Positions 9,367-18,319 of a DNA stretch of 64,000 nucleotides are shown here, in pieces; within the stretch, counting starts at the first letter, position 1, and every line of letters begins with the position of its first letter. Below the pieces are notes generated by a model. It saw only the letters and a program-made list of their open reading frames with translations. It was not told the origin of the DNA and made no database searches. Position numbers and translations under genes: made by a program. This DNA comes from Cerina sp048266425 (GTDB lineage: Bacteria > Bacteroidota > Bacteroidia > Flavobacteriales > Flavobacteriaceae): NCBI GenBank assembly GCA_048266425.1, contig JBLWZN010000001.1, forward strand, positions 124,001 through 188,000, given 5' to 3'.

Positions 9367-10095
9367 TTATTTCCTTGTTTTTCTCTCACCGGTATGGTCC
9401 ACGCCCAGGGCTCTTTCCAATTCGATCATTTTTTGTGGTCTAAAATTTAAGATCAATGCCCTTCTTTGGGTTTCGGTGGTGTTGCCCTGGCTAAAATGAA
9501 GTGTATACCCATCGTGAAAGGTACATCCACCCGGGTTTAAGGGAACACTTTTTGCATTTTCAGTATCGGTTTCGCAGTAGAGGGCACCTCCATTGGGAAG
9601 ATTTTTATGTGGAAGAATGGGTTCCCCATCCTTTTTGGGAATAAACCACATGCAGCCGTTTTCTTCAAAAACCTTATCCAATGCGATCCAACAACTTGCC
9701 GATCTTTTGTCGGGCATATCTATCCAATAGGCGGCATCCTGGTGCCATGGGGTGGGAGTATTGGTATGGGGGGCTTTGTTGATCAGCATGTCAAAATCGA
9801 GTTCCATGTCCTTTCCCAGCAAGTCCTTTGCCCATTGAAGTGCTTTCTTATATGCAATATTTTCCTGCAATCGGGGCTCCACACTACTAGGTCTCATAAT
9901 TTGGGTTATACGTTCAATTTTCACCTCCGACCCATCCTCCATTCCGGCCAGATCGCTTCGTAAATGACCCGTTTTGGCTTTGTCACCCAATAGATCGTCG
10001 TAAATGGACCGAAGCACTTCTACTTCGTCCAAGGAAAGTAGGGTATCGACTTTTATAAATCCGTCCCCAATGAATTCTGTTTGATGGTTTTTCAT
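9367..10095 (-). CDS. Phytanoyl-CoA dioxygenase (PhyH)-family Fe(II)/2-oxoglutarate oxygenase
   Basis: Cytoplasmic non-haem iron oxygenase, 242 residues with no signal peptide. The facial triad is visible as His118 and Asp120 in W-H-Q-D-A-A-Y-W and His200 in H-D-G-Y-T-L-H-F-S. The Q-R-R-A-L-I-L-N-F stretch (Arg211/212) supplies the 2-oxoglutarate-binding arginine. The family hydroxylates varied small substrates, and the substrate here cannot be predicted. It starts 3 bases after the upstream fusion gene and 18 bases before GH110, so it is cotranscribed with glycan-degrading genes. A role in oxidising a released sugar or lipid is possible but unproven. A second PhyH protein is at 35680-36570. 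Confidence 0.88.
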   Translation of the reverse strand: MKNHQTEFIGDGFIKVDTLLSLDEVEVLRSIYDDLLGDKAKTGHLRSDLAGMEDGSEVKIERITQIMRPSSVEPRLQENIAYKKALQWAKDLLGKDMELDFDMLINKAPHTNTPTPWHQDAAYWIDMPDKRSASCWIALDKVFEENGCMWFIPKKDGEPILPHKNLPNGGALYCETDTENAKSVPLNPGGCTFHDGYTLHFSQGNTTETQRRALILNFRPQKMIELERALGVDHTGERKTRK

Positions 10096-10098
10096 GGA

Positions 10099-13000
10099 TT
10101 ATTTTTTATCGATTTTTTGCTTTTTGAATATAATCTGTTCGTTGGCCATAAGCTCGGAACCTTCTTGCCCTGGGATCCCATCATCCAAATAGGATACCAT
10201 AAGTACATAGGTGCCTTCCTTTTTATCCTTTACGTGTTCGTTAAACGAAATGGTGCCTGCCAACGGCATTGATTTTACCGTTGTATTCGCGGGCTTTAAG
10301 GAGAAGATATAATCGACTATTTTACTAACATCCTCCACTTCCAATTGTGGGTGGGCGGACATGGGGCTTTCCCCCCAAACCCCGGCACCACCTTTAATGA
10401 TCTTGGCTATGAGGTAATCCTTGTCGTTTTGCGTATATTTTTTGGCTATCTCCGTATAACTGGGACCGTTTACCTTTTCGGTAACCGCATGGCAGGCCTT
10501 GCAATCGGTCCCGTCTATAATCTGTTTACCTTCGGGCACCGTATTGCGCTGGTGGCCTATGGCGGCCTGGACCATATCCTTACCTTCGGGAACAAAATTA
10601 AAGGTCACCTTTACCTTGCTTGCCTCAATGGTGCCATCCGTGGTACTTCCATCCTGTTTATCATTGACAACCACCTTGTATTTAACCTTTTTGCCATCCC
10701 GGTAAATGGTATCGCTAGGCTCAATTTGAATACTCAGTTGGGGCGCGTCATTGCCTACCAAGATCTTCGTGCTTGTAGAGGCGGTTTCCCCGTGGGAATC
10801 GGTTACGTTTAAACGCACCGTATAATTTCCCGGTTCGGTAAAGGTATACGTTGGGGAAACTTCGTCGGATTGTGCTTCGCCATTTGTAAACGACCATTGG
10901 TAAACCAGGGGGTCACCATCAAAATCCTTGGAACCTTCCGCAGAAAACCGTACCGTTAACGGGGTTGAACCAACGGTCTTATCCTCGATAATTTTCGCCA
11001 ATGGTTTGCGGTTTCCAGGGATATATGAAATACGGCTCAAGCGGGCATCGAGGTTCTGGCTATTCCATTTTTGCCCATATTCCAAAATATATAAATTCCC
11101 GTCCGATCCAAAAATCATATCCATGGGGTGCGAGAATTCCGTATTGGGCATAAAGGCATCTGCTTTTACGTAGTTGTAGTTCTCGTCCAAGGTTACTACA
11201 TAGATCCAATCGCGCATCCATTCGTACAGAAATAATTTGTTCTCAAAATATTCGGGGAACTGCTGCTGGGCATTGGGTTGATCGGAAGCGTGGAATACCG
11301 GTCCGGCCATAGGGTTTATGCCACCTTCGCCCATCCAAGGGAACTCCTCGGACCGATAATAGGTCATCGGAATCATCGATTTTTGGGCCGGGGGCAATTG
11401 TTGCATTCCCGTATTGTTGGGCGAATCGTTGATCAGGTGGTCGGGATCGAGTTTCGGACCCGATTTTCCCGTTGCAAAATCGAAATCATTATAAGGTTCG
11501 TTATATCCCCTGGTATACGGCCAGCCCCAATAACCGGAATTTCTGGCCTGGTCGTACTCTCCCATCCCACTGGGACCGCGATTTGGGTCGGCCTTTCCGG
11601 CGTCAGGTCCCACATCGCCCCAATAAAGATACCCCGTCTTGCTATCTACCGAGGCCCGGAAGGGATTTCGACAGCCTTTTACGTAAATTTCCGGTCTGGT
11701 TTTGGGCGTGCCCACGGGGAAAAGGTTTCCTTCGGGGATGGAATAGGTGCCGTCCGCCTCCGGTTTTATCCTAAGAATATTGCCCCGCAGATCGTTGGTA
11801 TTCCCGGCCGACCTTTGGGCGTCCCAAGCTTGCCTGCCTTCCCTTTCGTCGATCGGGGCAAATCCTGAAGATTCAAACGGATTGGTGTTGTCGCCCACGG
11901 TAATGAACAGGTTGCCATCCGGCCCAAATTCCAAGGCGCCGCCACTGTGGCAACAATGCCTGTCCGTCGGGATGGTGAGCAATACCTTTTCCGAAGCCAA
12001 ATCCAATTTATTGTCCTCCAGATTAAAACGGGAAATGTGTTGCTTGGATTCTTCGCCGGCCACGGAATAGAACAAATAGATCCAGTGGTTCTTTTGGTAA
12101 TCGGGATCTACTGCCAGGCCCAACAGTCCGTCCTCGTTGCCATAGAACAGATTCAGTTGGGCAAGGGTCTCCGTTTTCCCGGTCTTAAAGTCGTACAACC
12201 TTAAAAGTCCCCTTCGTTCTACGAACAAAATTCCCTTACCGGGAAGCTCATCGAGCTCCATGGGTTCGTTCAGGTTAAAATCGAGGACAGTTTTAACAAA
12301 TCGGTCTTCCGGGGGAACACGATCGGTTTTGGCCAGTTGGTAATTTAGCTCCTTATCTCCCATGGCGTATTGGATGCCACCTAGCACATGCTTTAAAAAG
12401 TTGTCGTTGCCATAAGTTTCGTCGGAATGGCCAATGGCCGTATACAATGAACGCCCACCATCATAATCGTGGTACCAGGAGATGGGGTGGTGCGTTCCGT
12501 TTTTGCCGCCTTCATAGCTGTCTTCATCCACCTCTATGACTACTTTAATATCCGGATCGAAATCTTTGAAATTGTACCATTCATCAGTTTTAACCCAAGT
12601 GCTTTCCATGGAAGCTGTGGATGGATGGTTTTTGTCGATAATCTTCAAGGTAGCTTCCTGTACCTTAGGATGGCCATCGTAATATGCGCCCACCAAATTA
12701 TGGTACCAGGGCCAGTCAGATTCCGCAGTGACCGCCTCATGTATACCCACAAAACCCCCGCCTGCCTGAATGTAGCGTTCCAGATCGGCCCTTTGCACAT
12801 CGTCCAGAAGGTTTCCCGATGCGTTCAAAAATACTACCGAAGCAAATTGCTTTAGCGAGTCCTCCACCATATAGCGCACATCCTCGGTGGCGGTAACCTT
12901 AAAACCGTTTTCGGCCCCCAGTTTTTTCAGGGCTTCGACCCCGGGTTCAATAGAAGCATGTCTATAGCCCTCGGTTTTACTGAATACCAATATTCTTTTT

Positions 13001-13125
13001 TCCTTCTTGCTGCAAGCTATTGCAAAACTCAGGAATACGCCGGCTAGAATGAGCTTTGCCGTATAGCTAACCGATAACTGCGGTTGCTTCCAGGATTTCT
13101 TTTTTGTGGTCGATTTTGTGTTCAT
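10099..13125 (-). CDS. ThuA / glucose-sorbosone dehydrogenase / PKD / cytochrome c fusion lipoprotein
   Basis: A 1008-residue exported multidomain protein. A hydrophobic segment ends in a lipobox-like S-F-A-I-A-C (Cys38). A ThuA-like domain follows (about 44-260; V-F-S-K-T-E-G-Y-R-H, G-G-G-F-V-G-I-H). Next is a six-bladed PQQ-type sugar dehydrogenase domain (about 265-690; L-F-V-E-R-R-G-L-L-R, G-N-I-L-R-I-K), a PKD domain (about 700-790) and a class I cytochrome c with C-K-A-C-H and a distal Met. Such proteins are thought to oxidise sugars in the periplasm and pass electrons to the attached haem. The ThuA part suggests disaccharide processing. It starts 42 bases after the GH5 gene. Substrate unknown. 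Confidence 0.85.
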   Translation of the reverse strand: MNTKSTTKKKSWKQPQLSVSYTAKLILAGVFLSFAIACSKKEKRILVFSKTEGYRHASIEPGVEALKKLGAENGFKVTATEDVRYMVEDSLKQFASVVFLNASGNLLDDVQRADLERYIQAGGGFVGIHEAVTAESDWPWYHNLVGAYYDGHPKVQEATLKIIDKNHPSTASMESTWVKTDEWYNFKDFDPDIKVVIEVDEDSYEGGKNGTHHPISWYHDYDGGRSLYTAIGHSDETYGNDNFLKHVLGGIQYAMGDKELNYQLAKTDRVPPEDRFVKTVLDFNLNEPMELDELPGKGILFVERRGLLRLYDFKTGKTETLAQLNLFYGNEDGLLGLAVDPDYQKNHWIYLFYSVAGEESKQHISRFNLEDNKLDLASEKVLLTIPTDRHCCHSGGALEFGPDGNLFITVGDNTNPFESSGFAPIDEREGRQAWDAQRSAGNTNDLRGNILRIKPEADGTYSIPEGNLFPVGTPKTRPEIYVKGCRNPFRASVDSKTGYLYWGDVGPDAGKADPNRGPSGMGEYDQARNSGYWGWPYTRGYNEPYNDFDFATGKSGPKLDPDHLINDSPNNTGMQQLPPAQKSMIPMTYYRSEEFPWMGEGGINPMAGPVFHASDQPNAQQQFPEYFENKLFLYEWMRDWIYVVTLDENYNYVKADAFMPNTEFSHPMDMIFGSDGNLYILEYGQKWNSQNLDARLSRISYIPGNRKPLAKIIEDKTVGSTPLTVRFSAEGSKDFDGDPLVYQWSFTNGEAQSDEVSPTYTFTEPGNYTVRLNVTDSHGETASTSTKILVGNDAPQLSIQIEPSDTIYRDGKKVKYKVVVNDKQDGSTTDGTIEASKVKVTFNFVPEGKDMVQAAIGHQRNTVPEGKQIIDGTDCKACHAVTEKVNGPSYTEIAKKYTQNDKDYLIAKIIKGGAGVWGESPMSAHPQLEVEDVSKIVDYIFSLKPANTTVKSMPLAGTISFNEHVKDKKEGTYVLMVSYLDDGIPGQEGSELMANEQIIFKKQKIDKK

Positions 13126-13167
13126 GGTTTACACCTGTTTTGTGGTGGTCTTTTGTTCTGCCACCTT

Positions 13168-14790
13168 CTATTTGCTAAAATAAAAATCAATTTTTTGTAT
13201 CCCCTTTTCTTTTTGTGCCGGAATAAGAATCCATCCGGCATCGGAGCCTTCGATTTTTTCTATACTAAAAATATCATTTTGGGTATCGTGTTTTAATTTG
13301 GAAAGCCATGGGACATATATTGCCGTTGGTGCGTCGTTTGAATCATCCTCTTGCCATTCTATTGAGAAAATTGACCTTTCAAAATTGTAATTATAGCTCA
13401 GAAGTTCACCGTTGGTATAGGAGGGATAGGGTCTGATGATGGCCTTTTGAAAATAGGCCTGTTTTTCCATTTCCGGATCATAGGACCAATACGCATTGCC
13501 AAACTTGTCTTTTTCGATAAGGCCAATGGCATGTTGTGCAACCGGGACTATACTTTCGCCATGGGAATAATAAGCGCCCCATTCGCCAACCCATACGGGC
13601 ATGTTCAGTTGTTGTCCTTTTTCCTTGATACGTTCAAATATAAAATCTACCCGGTTCGCCGAGGCATTGGCAGCATTTTCGGTGTCGGTAACCAAGTCGT
13701 ACCCATGTGGGGCATAGGCAACCAGGGAATCTGGTATGCCCTTGGGAAGGGTAGTTCGTTCAATACTACTTTTAACGCCCATATTTCCGTAATAGGCATG
13801 CTCTAGAAACAATATGTGTTGAGTGTCCACTTGTCTTATGGCATTGGCAACTTTTTGATAAAATGGTTGCAATTGTTCCGTTTCAAAAGTGCGGCTATAC
13901 GGATAAAGAGCGTCGATTACCTGAGCGTAGTTTTCTTTGTTGGAAAGCAGTTCCAGGGCCGCAGTCCTTTGTTCTACATTGCCCCATGTCTCGGCCAGTT
14001 GTTCTTCCGTCATCACCTTACCTTCCAATTGATAAACCAGTTTACCGTAGGCCTCCAATAGTGCGGGCATGGCCTTCAGTGCTGAAGATCCTGGAAAAGG
14101 CTCGTTCATCAAATCATATCCTATCACAGTGCGATTGTCGGCATATCGTTTTGCGACGTGCCTCCATAAATTGGCGAAATGATCCTGGATCCCTATACTG
14201 TCGGAGGCTTTTTTATTCTTCCAGAAATTGTCAAAAGCGGTCTGGACGGCGGGACTCATCATATAGGCGTCGCTCCATACATCGCCTGTTATATGTGGTT
14301 TGTCTTCATCCAGCGTGGCCCATTCCGGCGCACCATCGGCATACTTTACGCTAAAGAGATCTTGGTGCATGTCTAAAATAACAAAAAGTCCGTTTTCCCC
14401 GGCCCATTTTATACGCTTATCTATTTCCTTTAAATATTCCTCGTTATAAATTCCCGGTTCCGGTTCAAGTCCATCCCAGATCATGATAAATCGAATGCTG
14501 TTAAACCCCCATTTTTTTAAATTGGCATAAAACTCGGGACCGCCCTTAAAAATATAGCCGTCCTCTTTGGATTTGCTTACCACATTGATGCCGTTCAAAA
14601 TAACTTGTCGACCGTAATCGTCCACAAAGCGATCGCCTTTTACGGTTATTTCTTTTGGATGGAAGGAACTTGAACCAACTTCCTTTTTGGATGTTTCACA
14701 ACCTACAAACACCAAACCACTCAAAATAATCCAGATGATAGGAATTAAGTAAGTCGGTACTGCTTTCAAACGGGTTTCAATTTTTCTCAT
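13168..14790 (-). CDS. GH5 endoglycoceramidase-like glycoside hydrolase, lipoprotein
   Basis: 540 residues; signal with lipobox-like F-V-G-C (Cys31), so probably membrane-anchored outside the cytoplasm. The GH5 barrel shows I-R-F-I-M-I-W-D-G-L-E-P, L-D-M-H-Q-D-L-F-S, acid/base Glu230 in Y-D-L-M-N-E-P-F and nucleophile Glu403 in V-W-V-G-E-W-G. Together with F-D-N-F-W and the C-terminal beta-sandwich, these blocks resemble bacterial endoglycoceramidases, which release the whole glycan from ceramide, more than cellulases. The specificity is inferred from pattern recognition only; a beta-glucosidase on other glycolipids is an alternative. It starts 11 bases after the upstream phosphatase-fold gene. 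Confidence 0.8.
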   Translation of the reverse strand: MRKIETRLKAVPTYLIPIIWIILSGLVFVGCETSKKEVGSSSFHPKEITVKGDRFVDDYGRQVILNGINVVSKSKEDGYIFKGGPEFYANLKKWGFNSIRFIMIWDGLEPEPGIYNEEYLKEIDKRIKWAGENGLFVILDMHQDLFSVKYADGAPEWATLDEDKPHITGDVWSDAYMMSPAVQTAFDNFWKNKKASDSIGIQDHFANLWRHVAKRYADNRTVIGYDLMNEPFPGSSALKAMPALLEAYGKLVYQLEGKVMTEEQLAETWGNVEQRTAALELLSNKENYAQVIDALYPYSRTFETEQLQPFYQKVANAIRQVDTQHILFLEHAYYGNMGVKSSIERTTLPKGIPDSLVAYAPHGYDLVTDTENAANASANRVDFIFERIKEKGQQLNMPVWVGEWGAYYSHGESIVPVAQHAIGLIEKDKFGNAYWSYDPEMEKQAYFQKAIIRPYPSYTNGELLSYNYNFERSIFSIEWQEDDSNDAPTAIYVPWLSKLKHDTQNDIFSIEKIEGSDAGWILIPAQKEKGIQKIDFYFSK

Positions 14791-14801
14791 TTAACGATAT
14801 T

Positions 14802-15884
14802 TTATTTGGCAATACCATCAATGGGTTCTCCTACCGGGTGGTCGGCCGTAAATTTAAAACCCAAAAGATGCGCTGCCGTTTGTGCTATTTGGTCTTGATG
14901 AATCTGCCCTTTGGTTTTTACTTCTCCCGTGGGCGTTACGCTGGGTCCTATGGCCGCTAGCCAAGTTTCATCGCTATGTGCTGTCTCGGAACCGTGGCCT
15001 GTCCATTGGTCCCCTAATCCCCTGCCATGATCGGGATAAACCATAATTGCGGTCTTGTCCTTGTAATTGGGATCTTCCTGTATCATTTTCCATAAACTGG
15101 CGATCATGGCATCGATATAATGGGCGGAATCCAGATATGAATCGTATTGTCCGGCGTGGCCGAAATCGTCCGGATCCGCAAAATCGATATAGACTACTTT
15201 AGGATGGTTGGCCATCATATACGATTTGGTAAGGGCAAAAGTATGTTCGTCAAAACGGATGCCCTTCCCAAAATACTCTGGAAGGTAGTGTTGAAGTTCA
15301 TTGGCCAATTTCTGGGAATCGGAAAGGTTCGTTCCCTGTACTTCTTCCCCCGGAAGGTTTGTCAACATACCGTTGCGATCCCTATTCACTATTTGTCCAA
15401 CAGCATCCCAGGAGGCAAAGGTAACTACCTTGCCCTGATAGCCATTTTGTTTGTTGAGGAACTCAAGTACGTTTTCGTTGGGGTTATTGGGATAGTCGTT
15501 AGAATCGATCTTTGGGTCATAATAACCACAAAGGGTCTCGCTGCGGCCGGGATAGGAAAACCAGTATTTGTTCCTTACGTTTACCTTGTTGCCCAGATCT
15601 CGGTTTCCATAAAGCTGGCCCTTGGCAGCAATGGTTCCCCAAAAAAAAGGCATGGTTTTTTGTCTTCTCTCTTCTATGGTAGATGCCCAATATTTTTTTT
15701 GGAGGGACTCCAAATCCTGAAAGTGATATTTGTTGTTGAAAAGTAGGGTAGAATCGGCTCCATGGAATATTTCCTGCCAACGCATTCCATCTACTGAAAT
15801 AAGAATAATGTTTTCTGCCTTTTGTTTCTGGGCAAAACAACCCACGAATGCCATCAGAAGTAGCCCTGATAATTTGATTTTCAT
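14802..15884 (-). CDS. Alkaline phosphatase superfamily enzyme (phosphodiesterase/phosphatase type)
   Basis: 360 residues with an N-terminal export signal ending near residue 18 (G-C-F-A-Q). Metal-site motifs of the superfamily are visible: L-I-S-V-D-G-M-R-W (Asp32), Y-I-D-F-A-D-P-D-D-F-G-H and Y-P-D-H-G-R-G, followed by a G-H-G-S-E block. A threonine or tyrosine near K-T-M-P-F-F-W may be the nucleophile. The family covers phosphatases, phosphodiesterases and sulfatases. This one lacks the sulfatase C-x-P-x-R signature, so phosphate monoester or diester cleavage is more likely. It lies between GH95 and GH5 and may remove phosphate or a phospho-head group from the same substrate. Confidence 0.8.
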   Translation of the reverse strand: MKIKLSGLLLMAFVGCFAQKQKAENIILISVDGMRWQEIFHGADSTLLFNNKYHFQDLESLQKKYWASTIEERRQKTMPFFWGTIAAKGQLYGNRDLGNKVNVRNKYWFSYPGRSETLCGYYDPKIDSNDYPNNPNENVLEFLNKQNGYQGKVVTFASWDAVGQIVNRDRNGMLTNLPGEEVQGTNLSDSQKLANELQHYLPEYFGKGIRFDEHTFALTKSYMMANHPKVVYIDFADPDDFGHAGQYDSYLDSAHYIDAMIASLWKMIQEDPNYKDKTAIMVYPDHGRGLGDQWTGHGSETAHSDETWLAAIGPSVTPTGEVKTKGQIHQDQIAQTAAHLLGFKFTADHPVGEPIDGIAK

Positions 15885-15929
15885 TTTTTCATTTTTTATT
15901 AAAATTTTATCAAGAACGACCTACCGATT

Positions 15930-18317
15930 TCAATCCAAGGGGGTCAATTCCTTGTCAAGAACCAACGTACGGCCTTTTGTCAGGTTCATTTTAACCACTT
16001 TGTCTTGATAACGAACCGTTACCCGTTGGGTTATGGGCGATGCGATCCTAACTTGATTCAACTTTCCCTTGGTCCATTCCATATCCACTACTAATCCCCC
16101 ACGGGCCTTTAATCCTGTTATCTTGCCGGATGGCCATGCCTCGGGCAGGGCTGGGAGCACATGGATTTCCCCAGAATGTGATTGCAGGAGCATCTCGGCC
16201 ATCCCAGCGGTAGCTCCCATGTTTCCGTCCAATTGAAATGGGGGATGAGTTGAAAAAAGATTGGAATACACCCCTCCGCCGTCCATCATATTTACGCCGT
16301 CATCGGAGGTTACTTGCATGGCCCTGTTCAACAGTTTATAAGATCTGCTGCCATCCTGCAATCGTGCCCAAAAATTTATTTTCCATCCAATGGACCAACC
16401 CGTACCATCGTCCCCCCTTGCATTCAATGAGACCCTTGCCGCATCCAAAAGTTCTGGGGAATCTACCGTATTTATTTGGTTTCCAGGATATAGGGCGTAT
16501 AAATGGGACACATGGCGATGTTTGTTATTGGGATCGTCCAAATCTTCCTTCCATTCTTGCAATTGTCCCCACTTGCCAATTTTTAAAGGCAATAATTTTG
16601 ATTTTGCCGCTACCAGCTCCTGCTTGAACTCCTTGTCCTCCCCCAAGGCGTCGATAGCATCGATGCAGTTATTGAAGAGGTCCCAGGCAATTTCAATGTC
16701 CATATAGGCTCCAGCGGAAATTCCGCCGTGCTCCGGGGAATAGGAAGGGGACGAAACCAAATGCCCATCGGAATCCAAGGTCAAATAATCCAACCAAAAA
16801 AGAGCGGCCTCCTTCATTATGGGATAGCCTTTTTCCCTTAAATAATCCAGGTCTTTTGAGAATTCGTAGTGCTCCCACACATGACGGGAATACCAAGCTG
16901 CCCCACCAGGAAAAAAGCCCCAGGGAAAACCCCAGCCCGGGGCGGTATATCCAAAAGGATTGTTCATCGTGTTTACGATCCATCCCCTGGCATTGAAAAA
17001 GTCTTTTGCAGATTGACGGCCGGGGGGCCTTAACTTATCTATATATTCGATAAGGGGCTCGTGGCATTCGGACAGATTGGTGACCTCTGCCGGCCAGTAG
17101 ATCATTTCAATATTGATATTGGCGTGATAGTCGCTCGCCCAAGGCGGATTTGTCTTGTCGTTCCATTTACCCTGTAAGTTGGCGGGCATGGTTCCTGGCC
17201 GGGAACTGCTGATCAAAAGGTAGCGGCCGTATTGAAAATACAGGGATTCCAGGGACAGATCCTTATTGCCCAAGGCGAAGGCCTTTAACCTTTCATCGGT
17301 CGGAATATTGTTCCTGTTATTTGATTCCAGTTCAAAATTTACCCTGGAAAATAAGTTGGAATAATCCAGAATATGTTCGGACAAAATCCGGTTATAGCCT
17401 TTTTGTTTAACTGAGTTTAAGGTGGTCTTGTTTAAATTTACATAATCCCTCCCGGAGTAGGAGGGATATTTATTTTGATAGTCGGTAGCGGCCGTCAGGT
17501 ACAATGTGAGTTGCTTAGCGGATTTTATCCGCAATTTCCCATCGATTAAAGTGGCTTTTTCGCCATCGGATTCGATCAATATCCTGCTTTCATAACCCAT
17601 ACCATTGTTTTCCAGATGGCCGGACATTATTAGTTCGTCCCCCCTTAGTTCAATCGCAGCGTTCTTGTGGGGCGTGGATTCCCTAATCTCATAATCGATG
17701 CCATCGGGACTATCGTTTTCAAAACGGAATACCAAGGTGCGACTTGGGTAACTGGCAAAATAATTGCGCTTATGGCTTACACCGTCAACCTTATATTTTA
17801 CGGTAGCGATCGAGGTGGAAATATCGAGCTCCCTGATATAATTCGTCGGTTCCCCGGATTGATCGATTTTTACAAATAGATCTCCAAAGGTTTGATAGGC
17901 GCCAAACCCTTCCCAACCACCGTTGTCATTTGTCCCTTTGATTATTCCGGTAAGTTCCTTGCTGGCAAGCTGGTCCGCTTCCTTGTATTTGCCCTCGTTG
18001 ATCAACCGTCTGATCTCTGGCAGATAGGTATACGCATTTTCCCTGTTGCCACCATTGTATTGATCCCATTCGCCTTTACCTCCGTACCACAGGGATTCTT
18101 CGTTAAACTGAATATGCTCTTCCTCCGTTCCCCCAAAAAACATGGCCCCCATATAACCGTTGCCTATGGGCAGGGCCTCCGTCATCCAAGATTTGGCCGG
18201 CTGTTCGTACCAAAGTTTTAACGGCGATTGCTGAATCCCGGTGTTTTGTGAACGGACGGAAAACGTAAAAACGAATAAGGCATAACTTAGGATTAAGGAA
18301 AAGGATTTTTGTCCCAT
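15930..18317 (-). CDS. GH95 alpha-L-fucosidase (or alpha-L-galactosidase)
   Basis: About 795 residues, normal for GH95. I start at the ATG at 18317 because it opens directly into a signal peptide (S-F-S-L-I-L-S-Y-A-L-F-V-F), while earlier in-frame codons would run back into the GH109 gene. GH95 enzymes invert alpha-1,2-fucosyl links such as the H antigen, and some remove L-galactose. Residues matching the known catalytic set are Asn400 and Asn402 (A-N-I-N-I-E-M-I-Y-W-P-A-E), Glu529 (S-Y-S-P-E-H-G) and Asp697 (Q-L-D-G-N-M-G). An N-terminal beta-sandwich precedes the (alpha/alpha)6 barrel. Two bases separate it from the GH109 stop (TGATAATG), implying coupled translation. Confidence 0.9.
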   Translation of the reverse strand: MGQKSFSLILSYALFVFTFSVRSQNTGIQQSPLKLWYEQPAKSWMTEALPIGNGYMGAMFFGGTEEEHIQFNEESLWYGGKGEWDQYNGGNRENAYTYLPEIRRLINEGKYKEADQLASKELTGIIKGTNDNGGWEGFGAYQTFGDLFVKIDQSGEPTNYIRELDISTSIATVKYKVDGVSHKRNYFASYPSRTLVFRFENDSPDGIDYEIRESTPHKNAAIELRGDELIMSGHLENNGMGYESRILIESDGEKATLIDGKLRIKSAKQLTLYLTAATDYQNKYPSYSGRDYVNLNKTTLNSVKQKGYNRILSEHILDYSNLFSRVNFELESNNRNNIPTDERLKAFALGNKDLSLESLYFQYGRYLLISSSRPGTMPANLQGKWNDKTNPPWASDYHANINIEMIYWPAEVTNLSECHEPLIEYIDKLRPPGRQSAKDFFNARGWIVNTMNNPFGYTAPGWGFPWGFFPGGAAWYSRHVWEHYEFSKDLDYLREKGYPIMKEAALFWLDYLTLDSDGHLVSSPSYSPEHGGISAGAYMDIEIAWDLFNNCIDAIDALGEDKEFKQELVAAKSKLLPLKIGKWGQLQEWKEDLDDPNNKHRHVSHLYALYPGNQINTVDSPELLDAARVSLNARGDDGTGWSIGWKINFWARLQDGSRSYKLLNRAMQVTSDDGVNMMDGGGVYSNLFSTHPPFQLDGNMGATAGMAEMLLQSHSGEIHVLPALPEAWPSGKITGLKARGGLVVDMEWTKGKLNQVRIASPITQRVTVRYQDKVVKMNLTKGRTLVLDKELTPLD

Positions 18318-18319
18318 TA

